From SYAC01 sp046048055 (GTDB lineage Bacteria; Planctomycetota; Phycisphaerae; Phycisphaerales; SM1A02), in assembly GCA_046048055.1 (NCBI GenBank), contig JBJOGW010000080.1:1-19283 (forward strand): a stretch of DNA of 19,283 nucleotides, written 5' to 3'. Below, piece by piece: positions 7,535 to 15,494 of this stretch (position 1 is its first letter; each line of letters begins with the position of its first letter). Below the pieces are notes generated by a model, which saw only the letters and a list, made by a program, of their open reading frames with translations, searched no databases and was not told where the DNA came from. The translations under genes and the position numbers were made by a program.

Positions 7535-8039
7535 TGCGTGGCCCGGCGTGGCCGTGGCGATGGGAAGCAACCTCGGCGATCGGCTTGCGAACCTTCGCGA
7601 GGCGATCGTGCGGCTTGAGCGTGACGGTTGGCTGGGCGACCTGCGATGCAGCGACGCGTTCGAGACATCGCCCGAGAGACCCGGCGATGGCGAGGCGTTC
7701 CTGAACGCGGTGGCGGTGGGAACCAGCGACCATCCGCCGCGAGCGTTGCTCGGGGGGCTGCTCTCGATCGAGCGTGCGATGGGTCGTTGCCGCGAGAAGG
7801 GAGGCTCGGGCGGTCCCCGGATCATCGACCTGGATCTGGTGCTGTACGGCCAGTGCGTGCTTCGGGAGCCGGGGCTGCAGGTTCCGCACCCCCGAATGGC
7901 TGCGCGGGCATTCGTGCTGGTTCCGCTCAGTCAGGTCATGCCGGATGCGGTCGAACCGGTGAGCGGACGCCCGGTACACTCCTTGCTCGCTTCGCTCCCC
8001 GAGAGATCGCTGCCCCGATTCGGTTCGCTGCGGAAGTGA
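7527..8039 (+). CDS. folK: 2-Amino-4-hydroxy-6-hydroxymethyldihydropteridine pyrophosphokinase
   Basis: A 170-residue HPPK, which transfers pyrophosphate from ATP to 6-hydroxymethyl-dihydropterin in folate synthesis. Visible family features are VAMGSNLGDRLANL at residues 9-22, the acceptor segment TSPERPGDGEAFLNAV, and the catalytic block IERAMGR then GGPRIIDLDLVLYG holding the paired Mg-binding Asp residues. These are followed by VPHPRMAARAFVLVPL. The ATG at 7527 lies inside the end of cinA (8-base overlap), which fits the packed operon and gives the family's normal N-terminus. No other folate gene is adjacent, so folK is carried here as a passenger of the cinA unit. A 54-base gap follows before the next gene. 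Confidence 0.95.
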   Translation: MPDAWPGVAVAMGSNLGDRLANLREAIVRLERDGWLGDLRCSDAFETSPERPGDGEAFLNAVAVGTSDHPPRALLGGLLSIERAMGRCREKGGSGGPRIIDLDLVLYGQCVLREPGLQVPHPRMAARAFVLVPLSQVMPDAVEPVSGRPVHSLLASLPERSLPRFGSLRK

Positions 8040-8093
8040 GCCCTGGGTGGACGGCGGGCGCGGCTTGGGCCCTGCGGGGCCACGGAGTCCATC

Positions 8094-9419
8094 ATGCTGC
8101 ACGCGCGACCTGTCCTGGCCCTGCTCCTGAGTTCCTCGATCGCCATGGCCCAGGACGGCAGCCTGGCGCCGCCGGCGGGGATGCCGCAGGGCGGTCCGCC
8201 GCCCGTGGATGCGCCGATGGATGTGCCGCCGATGTTCGCCGACGTCAAGCCGCTCAGCGCCGGCTGGACGCCCGAGGACACCAGCGCCGAGGCGGTCGCA
8301 CGCGGCAAGGCGTCGCTGGCCGCGCTGGTGAAGGCCTACACCGATCCTGCCGCCGTGGAGGATCAGGTCAAGCTCACGATCAAGATCCCCGGTGCCGACC
8401 AGACGCAGGACCTGGCCATCGCCTTCGGCCCCGAGAAGGCCGCGCGGCTGGTGGCCCCGGGCGTGGTGATCACCCGTCTTGGAGACGAGCTCTACGTCGA
8501 GGTGGACGAGGTCTCCGGCAAGTTCGTGAAGCTGAAGAAGGAAGGCACGCTCATGCAGGCCATGGAGGAGGCGTTTGGCGGCAGCATGATGCCGCTGCCG
8601 CAGATCCAGCTGCGCGGCGGCACGGCCGATGCCGCCGCCGCGGCGTTGGGCTCGATGTTCGTGCAGGAAGCCGCGGTGGTGGGTTCGCGCGCCGCAGCCG
8701 AGGGTCGTGGTGCGGTGATCCTGCTGCGGGGTGGAGGGCAGGGCGAGGTCGAGGTGCAGCTCGACGCCGCCAGCGGACGGTTGGCCTCGCTCAACTACTC
8801 GGCCGTGCCGCCCGGCGCGCCCGAGGGCCTTCGCATTCCCGTGACCATGGCCGTCACGTCCAGGTCGTATCCCGACAACCTGCCCACGCCGATCGCCTTC
8901 GATGCCAAGGGACGCAAGGGCGTGGACTCGATCGACAAGCTCGAGGAGACGCTGGAGACCGGCGGCGCGGCCCCCGACTTCACGCTGCAGGACACCGCGG
9001 GCAATCAGGTCAGCCTGGCCAGTCTCAAGGGCAGCGTGGTGGTGCTGGACTTCTGGGCCACATGGTGCGGACCCTGCATGAAGGGTCTTCCCAAGATCGA
9101 CGAGTTCGCCAAGTGGGCGGCCGAGAGCGGCAAGCCGATCAAGGTGTTCGCGGTCAACACCATGGAGAACGCCAAGGACCCCGCGGAGCGCCTGGACAAG
9201 ATCGGTGCGTTCTGGAAGAGCAAGGGGTTTGCCTTTCCCACGCTGATCGACGCCGATGATGCCGTGAGCCGGGCCTATGGCGTGCAGGGCATTCCCTTCA
9301 CGGTGGTGATCGATCCGCAGGGCAACGTGGCCGATGTGCACGTGGGCCTGGTGCCTTCGCTGGTCGACGACCTGAAGCGGGCGAGCGAGGCCTCGTTGGC
9401 GACGGCGCCCAAGGGCTGA
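8094..9419 (+). CDS. Secreted LolA/DUF2092-like domain fused to a TlpA-type thioredoxin
   Basis: A 441-residue exported protein. Residues 1-19 are a signal peptide with a likely cut after AMA. Residues 20-55 are Pro/Gly-rich. Residues about 70-265 form a beta-rich domain resembling the LolA/DUF2092 fold (strand pattern LTIKIPGA, LAIAFGPEKAARLV, GDELYVEVDE). Residues about 290-435 are a TlpA/AhpC-TSA thioredoxin domain: APDFTLQD, VVLDFWATWC with the redox pair Cys325 and Cys328 (WCGPC), then the cis-Pro region GIPFTVVIDPQG. It should reduce or exchange thiols in the periplasm, perhaps with a lipid or hydrophobic ligand bound by the first domain; that link is inferred. A weak GGAG site lies before the ATG. 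Its stop shares one base with the next start (TGATG). Confidence 0.85.
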   Translation: MLHARPVLALLLSSSIAMAQDGSLAPPAGMPQGGPPPVDAPMDVPPMFADVKPLSAGWTPEDTSAEAVARGKASLAALVKAYTDPAAVEDQVKLTIKIPGADQTQDLAIAFGPEKAARLVAPGVVITRLGDELYVEVDEVSGKFVKLKKEGTLMQAMEEAFGGSMMPLPQIQLRGGTADAAAAALGSMFVQEAAVVGSRAAAEGRGAVILLRGGGQGEVEVQLDAASGRLASLNYSAVPPGAPEGLRIPVTMAVTSRSYPDNLPTPIAFDAKGRKGVDSIDKLEETLETGGAAPDFTLQDTAGNQVSLASLKGSVVVLDFWATWCGPCMKGLPKIDEFAKWAAESGKPIKVFAVNTMENAKDPAERLDKIGAFWKSKGFAFPTLIDADDAVSRAYGVQGIPFTVVIDPQGNVADVHVGLVPSLVDDLKRASEASLATAPKG

Positions 9420-10186
9420 TGCTTCTCGCGATGCTCGCCACGTGCGCGGCCGGGGCCTGTGCCGCGGGCGATGCGGCGGCCACGGAGGCGTTCGGCGCGG
9501 TGTGGATGGCCTGGCGCGGACAACCCGGGGCCGCGGCGTTGACCACGCAGGTGATGGTGCGCGAGGGCGACCGCGAGTCGGTGGCCATGGCGGAGCCCGC
9601 GGTGGTGGCGTGGGACGTGGACGGACCCTCGCTGTCGTTCTGGTGCCGCGGTCTGCGGGTGACGCTGTCGCAAGGCCAGCTGCGGGCGAGGCACGCCGAG
9701 GGCGGTGCCGCGGTGGAACGCCCGGTGGGTGACCGGGCCCTCCGGGCCTGGCGGGACGCATTCGCGGAGATGCCCTGGCCCCAGCCAGCGTGGACGCTGC
9801 TGCCGTGGGATCGATGCCTGTCCGAGATGGACCCGGACATTGGCCCGATGGAGGTGACGGGCATGGAGTCGATCGACGACGATCGCCGCCGTTTCACGCT
9901 GCGAGGAACCCACGGCACCTTCATCTGCACCTTCGCGGGCAAGGACCATCCCCGTCTGGTGGCGGCCGAGCGTCGGATCGAGTCCGGGCCTCGCGTGCGC
10001 GAAGGCGCAAGCGTGACGTGGCGCATGCGTTGTGAGCCGGTGGAGCCCGAGCGAGACGCCTTCGAACTGGACGTGGAGGGCCTGCGCCGGGTGGACCGGG
10101 TGCAGGACGTGCTGCCCACGCGGGAGGCGCCGGGCGAGCGGGCGCCGCCCGCTGCCACCGGGGATACGATCGCCCCGTCGCCATGA
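9419..10186 (+). CDS. Secreted hypothetical protein, possibly LolA-like
   Basis: A 255-residue protein whose ATG shares one base with the stop of the TlpA fusion, strongly suggesting coupling. Residues 1-21 are Ala-rich and hydrophobic, typical of a signal peptide; Cys residues occur there but no convincing lipobox. The rest is a run of amphipathic beta strands (LTTQVMVREGDRESV, AVVAWDVDGPSLSFWCRGLRVTLSQG) and ends in a Pro-rich tail. The strand order and the role as neighbour suggest the same LolA/DUF2092-like fold as the first domain of the upstream protein. I cannot confirm this without a profile search. It may work with the thioredoxin in the envelope. Its end overlaps the dehydrogenase start by four bases (ATGA). 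Confidence 0.7.
   Translation: MLLAMLATCAAGACAAGDAAATEAFGAVWMAWRGQPGAAALTTQVMVREGDRESVAMAEPAVVAWDVDGPSLSFWCRGLRVTLSQGQLRARHAEGGAAVERPVGDRALRAWRDAFAEMPWPQPAWTLLPWDRCLSEMDPDIGPMEVTGMESIDDDRRRFTLRGTHGTFICTFAGKDHPRLVAAERRIESGPRVREGASVTWRMRCEPVEPERDAFELDVEGLRRVDRVQDVLPTREAPGERAPPAATGDTIAPSP
10165..10170 (+). promoter_or_regulatory. Candidate -10 box (TACGAT) before the dehydrogenase gene
   Basis: TACGAT lies 12 bases before the ATG at 10183, inside the last codons of the upstream gene. It would give a leader of about 6 bases. It may let the long dehydrogenase/response-regulator pair be transcribed independently of the upstream operon. Confidence 0.3.
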
Positions 10187-13100
10187 GCAACGTCTCCGCC
10201 GGCTCCTCGCTCGCCCGCCTGCACGTGCTCTCGCACGCCGAGCGGGAGCGGATGGAACTGGCCGAGGCGATCCGCCTGCTCGGCGTGGGAGAGGTCCGGT
10301 TCGAGCGTCACGACCGGATGCTCTACGCCACCGACGCAAGCATCTTTCAGGTGGAACCGATCGGCGTGGTGGTCCTGGACCGCCCCGAGGCGGCGGTGCC
10401 GCTGATGCGATTCTGCGCCGAACGAGGCCTTCCGGTGCTGCCGCGAGGTGGCGGGACCAGCCTGGCCGGGCAGTGCGTGAACTTCGCGGTGATGCTGGAC
10501 TTCGGGGCTCACTGTCGTGGCATTCGCGCCATCGACCCCGGGGCCATGACGGCGGTTGTGGAGCCTGGGGTGACGCTCGACCAGCTCAACGCCGCCCTGA
10601 CGCCGCACGGGCTGCTGTTCGGCCCCGATGTGGCCACCAGCAGCCATGCCACGCTCGGCGGGATGATCGGCAACAACTCGGCTGGAGCCCGCAGTCTGGT
10701 CCATGGGCGCACCGTCGAGAACCTGCTGGCGCTCGACGTGGTGCTGCCGGACGGGTCCACCATGCACCTGGCCGAGGGCAGCTGCGAACAAGACCCGCGC
10801 CAGCACGAGATGGCGCGCCGACTGTCGGCGATCGTGCTGCCCTTGCGTGAGGAGATCGGGCGCCGGGTGCCGCGCATCCGCCGGCACGTGGACGGCTACA
10901 ACGTGGACCTGCTGCTGGCCCAGATCGACGCCAGCACGCCCGGAACCTTCGACCGCGTGAACCTGGCCACGCTGGTCTGCGGCAGCGAGGGCACGCTGGC
11001 CACCGTCACCGCCGCCACGCTGCGCCTGGCGCGCCGGCCCGCCGCCACGGGTCTGGCGATCGCTGGCTTCGAGAGCGTTCCGGCGGCGCTGGCCCGCCTG
11101 ATGGACATGCTGGCCTGCGGTCCGAGCGCCGTGGAACTTGTGGATGACGTGGTCATCGAGACGGCGCTGGCCAACACCGAGTACCGGCGGTACGTCGAGG
11201 TGCTGCCGCAGCCGGCGTCGGGACGACTCGGGGCGGTGATGTACGTGGAGTTCCAGGGGGACTCGATCGAGGCGGTTCGGGCGGGCTTTGACCGGCTGGC
11301 GGTGGCGTTGCCCGGCGTGCCCATGCAGCGTCACGAGGATCCTCGCACACTGGCCAACGCATGGAAGTTGCGCAAGGCCGGCGAGCCGCTGCTGCACGGT
11401 GTTCCGGGCGATCGCAAGCCCATGACCTTCGTGGAGGACACCGCCGTGGATCCGGCCAGGCTGGCCGCCTTCGTGGACGGATTCCGGGCGATCGTGGAGC
11501 GGCACGGCACCCGGGCCGCGTACTACGCCCACGCCAGCGTGGGATGCCTGCATATCCGTCCGCTGGTGCGGATCCATGACGATCGCGGGCGTGCCGAGAT
11601 GGTGTCCATCGCCACCGAGGTGGCCGATCTGGTCAGTGCCTACGGCGGCGCCCTGAGCGGTGAGCATGGCGACGGGCGCGTTCGCACGCCGCTGCTGGAG
11701 CGGGTGATGGGCAAGGAGCTCTGCGAGGGCTTCCGGCGCGTCAAGGAGGTGTTCGATCCCGAGGGACGCATGAACCCCGGCAACCTGGTCGAGACCGGGC
11801 GTCCTCAGGCCATCGTGGAGCGGCTTCGCGTGAAGCCGGCGGACCGTGACCTGCCGGTTCCCGAGGTGGACACCTTCTTTCACTACGAGCGGGAGCACGG
11901 ATTCGATGCCGCCGTCGAGGCCTGCAACGGCGCCGGCCTGTGTCGCCGCGTGCAGTCGGGTGGAACCATGTGCCCCAGCTACCGGGCCACGCTCGACGAG
12001 CGTCACGCCACGCGTGGCCGAGGCAACGCGCTTCGACTGGCCATCACCGGCCAGTTCGGCTCACCGGGCTCGCCGGACTGGCGTGATGCGGCCACCCAGG
12101 CCACGCTGGACCTGTGCCTGAGCTGCAAGGCATGCAAGAGCGAATGTCCCAGCAACGTGGACATCAGCAAGCTCAAGGCCGAGTTCGCCGCGCAGGGGTT
12201 CGCCCGGCGCGGGCGCGTGCCCTGGCGCACGCGTGTGCTCGGTCGAGTTCGACGGAGTCAGCGACTGGGATCGCTCCTGTGGCCGTTGGCGAACGCGGCT
12301 CTGGCGTGGACACCGGTCCGCCGCGTGGTCACGGGCCTGCTTGGGTTTCATCCCGACCGTGACCTGCCTGCCTACGGACCTGCGGTGGACCGCTGGCTGC
12401 GCCGGCGCGGCAGCCGGGCCGCGCCCAACGCTCCCACCGTGCTGCTCTTTCCAGACTGCTTCGCCACCTACGGCGAGACCGACCTGGGGCGACTGGCCGT
12501 GCAGCTGCTGGAGGCCTTCGGCTACCGGGTGGTCATGCCCGAGTTGGGCTGCTGCGGCCGAAGCCTGATCAGCGTGGGCATGCTGGCCGAGGCGCGCCAG
12601 ACCATCGCCCGCACGGCGCGATCGCTGCTGGAAGCGGTGGAGCGAACGGGGGCCGTGGCGGTCCTCGGGCTGGAGCCATCATGCGTGAGCGCGATCAAGG
12701 ATGACTGGCTTGACCTGAAAATGGATGTGGACCGGACGCGGCTGCGTGCCCTGGCGGAACGCACGTGGCTGGTCGAGGCATTCCTCGACCGGCAGTGGGA
12801 TCGTCATCCGATCCGTCCCGAGGTGGCGCCCGCCCCGATCGAGACCGTGATCCTGCATGGGCACTGTCACCAGAAGGCGCTGTGGGGGGTCGAGAGCAGC
12901 GCCGGACTGCTGCGTCGACTGGTGGGGGACCGGCTGCAGGTGCTGGACTCGGGATGCTGCGGACTGGCTGGCTCCTTCGGTTACCTGGCCCATCGCCATG
13001 AGCTGTCGTTGCGCATCGGCGAGCTGAGCGTCTTTCCCCCGATCCGCAGCGCCCCCGACGCGGTGGTCGCCGCGCCGGGCACAAGTTGCCGACATCAGAT

Positions 13101-13197
13101 CCACCACGCCACTGGTGCCGAGGCCATGCACCCCGTCGCGCTCGCCGCCCGGCTGCTGCTGGTGCCGGCTCCCGCTAGCATGCGTTCGCATGGGTGA
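10183..13197 (+). CDS. Fused FAD-linked oxidase / Fe-S dehydrogenase (YdiJ/GlcD-GlcF type)
   Basis: A 1004-residue cytosolic or membrane-associated flavoprotein, close to the roughly 1018-residue E. coli YdiJ. Domains in order: an FAD-binding PCMH domain (residues about 45-270, with PRGGGTSLAGQC and GGMIGNNSAG as the FAD-contact loops); the FAD-oxidase C domain (about 280-545, with the GEHGDGRVR motif); a 4Fe-4S ferredoxin-type region with CNGAGLCRR near 581 and CLSCKACKSECP near 645; and two CCG-type cysteine-rich repeats (GCCGRS near 789, HCHQKA near 894, SGCCGLAGSFGY near 921). Members oxidise D-2-hydroxyacids such as D-2-hydroxyglutarate, D-lactate or glycolate and pass electrons to the respiratory chain. 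Substrate is not decided here. It starts at an ATGA overlap with the secreted protein and its stop overlaps the response regulator. Confidence 0.93.
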   Translation: MSNVSAGSSLARLHVLSHAERERMELAEAIRLLGVGEVRFERHDRMLYATDASIFQVEPIGVVVLDRPEAAVPLMRFCAERGLPVLPRGGGTSLAGQCVNFAVMLDFGAHCRGIRAIDPGAMTAVVEPGVTLDQLNAALTPHGLLFGPDVATSSHATLGGMIGNNSAGARSLVHGRTVENLLALDVVLPDGSTMHLAEGSCEQDPRQHEMARRLSAIVLPLREEIGRRVPRIRRHVDGYNVDLLLAQIDASTPGTFDRVNLATLVCGSEGTLATVTAATLRLARRPAATGLAIAGFESVPAALARLMDMLACGPSAVELVDDVVIETALANTEYRRYVEVLPQPASGRLGAVMYVEFQGDSIEAVRAGFDRLAVALPGVPMQRHEDPRTLANAWKLRKAGEPLLHGVPGDRKPMTFVEDTAVDPARLAAFVDGFRAIVERHGTRAAYYAHASVGCLHIRPLVRIHDDRGRAEMVSIATEVADLVSAYGGALSGEHGDGRVRTPLLERVMGKELCEGFRRVKEVFDPEGRMNPGNLVETGRPQAIVERLRVKPADRDLPVPEVDTFFHYEREHGFDAAVEACNGAGLCRRVQSGGTMCPSYRATLDERHATRGRGNALRLAITGQFGSPGSPDWRDAATQATLDLCLSCKACKSECPSNVDISKLKAEFAAQGFARRGRVPWRTRVLGRVRRSQRLGSLLWPLANAALAWTPVRRVVTGLLGFHPDRDLPAYGPAVDRWLRRRGSRAAPNAPTVLLFPDCFATYGETDLGRLAVQLLEAFGYRVVMPELGCCGRSLISVGMLAEARQTIARTARSLLEAVERTGAVAVLGLEPSCVSAIKDDWLDLKMDVDRTRLRALAERTWLVEAFLDRQWDRHPIRPEVAPAPIETVILHGHCHQKALWGVESSAGLLRRLVGDRLQVLDSGCCGLAGSFGYLAHRHELSLRIGELSVFPPIRSAPDAVVAAPGTSCRHQIHHATGAEAMHPVALAARLLLVPAPASMRSHG
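13176..13181 (+). promoter_or_regulatory. Candidate -10 box (TAGCAT) of the response regulator, leaderless arrangement
   Basis: TAGCAT ends 8 bases before the ATG at 13190 and lies within the last codons of the dehydrogenase. It has the same hexamer as the recQ box and nearly the same spacing, predicting an mRNA that starts at or beside the ATG. No -35 match is apparent. Confidence 0.4.
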
Positions 13198-13660
13198 CCT
13201 GAGCGAGTCGTTGGACGCGGACCTGGACGAGACCGACCTGACGGCGGCCACGCTGCTGCTGGTGGATGACAACCAGCAGAACCTGGAGCTGATGCAGGCG
13301 TGGCTGGAGCCGCTGGGATGCCGTCTGGAGGCCGCGCATGACGGCATGGAGGCCCTGGAGGCCGCGGCTCGTCACCGCCCGGATCTGATCCTGCTCGACG
13401 TGATGATGCCTCGCATGAGCGGCTTCGAGGTGTGCCGCCGGCTGAAGGACGCGCCGGGCACCCGTGACACCGTGATCATCATGGTGACGGCGCTGAACGA
13501 GGTGGGTGACTTCGAGCGGGCCGTCGAGAGCGGTTGTGACGACTTCCTGACCAAGCCCGTGAACAAGCTCGAGCTCACCACCCGCGTGCGGAGCCTGCTC
13601 CGCGTGCGGCTGCTCAAGCGCAAGGTCGACGCGCTGCTCCAGCAGCGGCGAGGGGACTGA
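13190..13660 (+). CDS. Single-domain response regulator (CheY-like receiver)
   Basis: A 156-residue protein. Residues 1-20 form an acidic lead (many Asp/Glu). Residues 21-140 are a complete receiver domain: acidic pair D26-D27, phospho-acceptor D70 in LLLDVMMPRMSG, T100 and K122 in LTKPVN. The remaining tail is a basic helix (VRSLLRVRLLKRKVDALLQQ), as in PleD-like receivers, and there is no output domain. It would be phosphorylated by an unseen histidine kinase and act by protein contact. The ATG at 13190 overlaps the dehydrogenase stop by eight bases; a longer frame upstream lies wholly inside the dehydrogenase gene and is unlikely. No kinase gene is nearby, so it is an orphan in this window. 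Confidence 0.92.
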   Translation: MGDLSESLDADLDETDLTAATLLLVDDNQQNLELMQAWLEPLGCRLEAAHDGMEALEAAARHRPDLILLDVMMPRMSGFEVCRRLKDAPGTRDTVIIMVTALNEVGDFERAVESGCDDFLTKPVNKLELTTRVRSLLRVRLLKRKVDALLQQRRGD

Positions 13661-13692
13661 GCGGCCGCACGCACACCCGATCCGCGACGTGA

Positions 13693-13725
13693 GCCGGACG
13701 GCACGTGCCTCGTGCGCCGTCCGGC
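13693..13725. terminator. Perfect inverted repeat between convergent genes, likely bidirectional terminator
   Basis: GCCGGACGGC (13693-13702) and GCCGTCCGGC (13716-13725) form a perfect ten-pair GC stem with a 13-base loop, whose inner ACG/CGT can extend the stem after a bulge. It lies in the 96-base gap between the response regulator and the small minus-strand gene. No T tract follows on either strand, so it may be a T-less or Rho-assisted terminator. The rest of the gap shows nothing. Confidence 0.55.
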
Positions 13726-13756
13726 GATCTCGGTCGTGCGACGGCGGTGGCGGGGG

Positions 13757-13960
13757 TCAGGCCGCCGACCGCCGCCACACGACGGCGGCTGTGTCGCCCG
13801 GGCGCTTCCAGCGGCTCTCCAGTCCGCGAGGCTCGAGCGTGATGTGCAGGTGATCCAGGTAGCGGCGCAAGGCGTGCCAGTCGAACCGCTTCAGGAAGTC
13901 GCGCTCGGCGCCGGGATTGATGCGCTGGATGGCGTCGATGAGCTGGTCCTTGGTCTGCAT
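13757..13960 (-). CDS. Small helical protein, 67 residues, hypothetical
   Basis: I choose the ATG at 13960 because an AAGGAG ribosome binding site stands five bases before it; the longer upstream frame lacks such a site and has poor sequence character. The protein begins MQTKDQLIDAIQRINPGAERDF and continues with a predicted helix (LRRYLDHLHITLEP), then a basic, Trp-containing end (SRWKRPGDTAAVVWRR). It looks like a compact two- or three-helix cytosolic protein with no membrane segment or Cys. I do not recognise a named family. It lies 166 bases downstream of the STAS gene on the same strand, with a hairpin between, so it may be transcribed separately. Basic residues leave nucleic-acid binding possible but unproven. 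Confidence 0.7.
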   Translation of the reverse strand: MQTKDQLIDAIQRINPGAERDFLKRFDWHALRRYLDHLHITLEPRGLESRWKRPGDTAAVVWRRSAA

Positions 13961-14095
13961 GGCGGCTCCTTGCGTTGGTGTGGCCCGTGCGTCCGACGCC
14001 ATGAACTGGCGCGAGGCCTCCATCGGGCCGGGCGCCATGCGGGCGCGAATGGATAAGCATGGCGGACCTTGGCCGCGCATGGCGCGCAACATTCC

Positions 14096-14124
14096 CTTGT
14101 GGAGCGCACCTGCTGCGCCACAAG
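14096..14124 (-). terminator. Hairpin just after the STAS gene, possible terminator
   Basis: On the minus strand CTTGTGGCGC pairs with GCGCTCCACAAG, leaving one bulged base and a seven-base loop, starting three bases after the STAS stop codon. No T tract follows. It could end the kdsD-STAS transcript or protect its 3' end. The remaining 13961-14095 stretch shows only the AAGGAG site of the small gene and no clear promoter. Confidence 0.4.
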
Positions 14125-14126
14125 AT

Positions 14127-14474
14127 TCAGGATTCGGGTCGAAAAGCCAGCTTGGCCGCGTTCACGTCCGGGAAGAGCTCGAAGAAGCCGTCGAGGCGGG
14201 TCAGCCGCAGGGCCTGCGCCACCAGTCCCTGCAATCCCGCCAGACGCACGCTGGCACCTTGCGCCCGCATGTCGCGATGCAACTGCAGCAGCACGCCGAT
14301 GCCTGCGCTGCTGATGACCTGCAGCCTGGAGCAGTCCACCACGATCGAGCGGGCTCCGGACGCCACGTGGCGCGTCACGGCGGCGATGAGCTGGTGCGCC
14401 GTGTCCCGGTTGAGCCCACCATCGGCGCTCACCACCAGGATCTCCCCATCGCGCTCGCTGATGAAGGTCTCCAT
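14127..14474 (-). CDS. STAS-domain protein (anti-sigma factor antagonist type)
   Basis: A 115-residue single STAS domain spanning nearly the whole protein. It shows the core ARSIVVDCSRLQVISSAGIG; Ser56 aligns with the Ser that is phosphorylated in SpoIIAA/RsbV, although the preceding Asp of the classic DSS motif is replaced by Ser. The following helix (VLLQLHRDMRAQ) and VRLAGL strand are typical. Such proteins bind anti-sigma kinases or serve as switch subunits in partner-switching systems. Its ATG shares one base with the kdsD stop (TGATG), so it is translationally coupled to the isomerase. No kinase, phosphatase or sigma factor gene is visible nearby. A STAS domain serving a transport (MlaB-like) role is also possible. 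Confidence 0.85.
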   Translation of the reverse strand: METFISERDGEILVVSADGGLNRDTAHQLIAAVTRHVASGARSIVVDCSRLQVISSAGIGVLLQLHRDMRAQGASVRLAGLQGLVAQALRLTRLDGFFELFPDVNAAKLAFRPES

Positions 14475-15487
14475 CAGGCCTCCCGGACCACCTTGAGCGC
14501 CACCAGGTCCTGCACGTCGAGCAGGCCCAGCGGGCGACCCTCGGCATCGACCACGGGAAGCTCGTCCACGCGCAGGTCGCGCACCATCCGCACCGCGTCA
14601 CGGACCAAAGCGTCGGCCGGCAGCGTGCGCGGCTGTCGGGTCATGCAGTCTTCGAGCGACCGGTCCAGTGCCGCGGCACCGTGCGCGTGCAGCAGCCGGC
14701 GCACGTCGCCGTCGGTGAGCAGTCCCGTGAGCCGGCCCTGCGCATCCACCACCATGAGCGCGCCCGATCGGCGAGCCTCGCCCGAGGCCCGCAGCGCCTC
14801 CGCCAGCGTGCCCTCCATCGGCACGCACGGCAGGTTCCGGCCTACGCGGAAACGCACCACCTCGAGCACCGGACGCAGGCCCGCGCCCAGCATGCCGCCG
14901 GGATGCACGCGGTGAAAGTCGTCGGCCTTGAAGTCGCGGCGTCGGGCCAGCCCCAGGGCCAGGGCGTCGCCCGCAGCCATCATGGCGGTGGTGCTGGCCG
15001 TGGGCGCCAAGTTGAGGGGGCATGCCTCCTCGATGTCGCCCAGCGGCAGATGAGCGTGGCAGGCGGCGGCCAGCCCAGTGCGGTCGTTCTTGCTGATGCC
15101 CAGCAGCGGCACGCCGTCGGCCTTGAGCAGGGTGGCCAGGCCCAGGACCTCGTCGGTCTCGCCGCTGTAACTGAGCAGCATCGCCACGTCCCCGCGGCGG
15201 ATCCGGCCGAGGTCGCCATGGACCGCCTCGGTGGGATGCACGAACAGGCTCGGCTGCCCCAGGCTTGCGAACGTGGCGCTGATCTTGCCTCCCACCAGGC
15301 CGGACTTGCCCATGCCGCTCACCACCACCGAGCCCCCGCAGGACTCGAGCAGGTCCAGAGCCTTCGCGAAGGCGGCAGCCCCATTCCCTTTGGACACCGC
15401 CGCGGCCAGCCGCTGCACGGCCTCGGCCTCGGCAGTCAGGGCATCGGCAAGAAAGCGGGCCTCCTCCGAGATGGCCAGACGCGTCAT
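14474..15487 (-). CDS. kdsD: KpsF/GutQ-family D-arabinose 5-phosphate isomerase
   Basis: A 337-residue SIS-CBS-CBS protein of typical length that interconverts D-ribulose 5-phosphate and D-arabinose 5-phosphate, the first step toward KDO of LPS. SIS motifs are GMGKSG (58-63), FVHPTEAVHGDLG (82-94), YSGETDE (107-113), TASTTAMMAAGDALA and the catalytic HRVHPGG (192-198). Two CBS domains occupy about 215-337 (GALMVVDAQGRLTGLLTDGD, then DELPVVDAEGRPLGLLDVQD). I prefer the ATG at 15487 because a TATGCT box sits seven bases upstream, as for other genes here; an in-frame ATG at 15499 overlaps that box. It is divergent from scpA. The symbol rests on family; GutQ-like specificity cannot be excluded. 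Confidence 0.9.
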   Translation of the reverse strand: MTRLAISEEARFLADALTAEAEAVQRLAAAVSKGNGAAAFAKALDLLESCGGSVVVSGMGKSGLVGGKISATFASLGQPSLFVHPTEAVHGDLGRIRRGDVAMLLSYSGETDEVLGLATLLKADGVPLLGISKNDRTGLAAACHAHLPLGDIEEACPLNLAPTASTTAMMAAGDALALGLARRRDFKADDFHRVHPGGMLGAGLRPVLEVVRFRVGRNLPCVPMEGTLAEALRASGEARRSGALMVVDAQGRLTGLLTDGDVRRLLHAHGAAALDRSLEDCMTRQPRTLPADALVRDAVRMVRDLRVDELPVVDAEGRPLGLLDVQDLVALKVVREA

Positions 15488-15494
15488 GCGGCGA

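Noticed and set aside
8040..8093. A short GGCCC/GGGCC hairpin between folK and the TlpA fusion
   Set aside because: Only five pairs, no T tract, and expected by chance in such GC-rich sequence.
7506..9761. A 751-codon open frame on the minus strand opposite folK and the TlpA fusion
   Set aside because: Low-complexity Pro/Arg/His-rich translation without motifs; the plus-strand genes here have clear family signatures.
9298..12006. A 902-codon open frame on the minus strand, opposite the secreted proteins and the dehydrogenase
   Set aside because: It is the shadow of real plus-strand genes in GC-rich DNA, where stop codons are rare. Its translation is rich in His, Arg, Gly and Gln with no recognisable domain.
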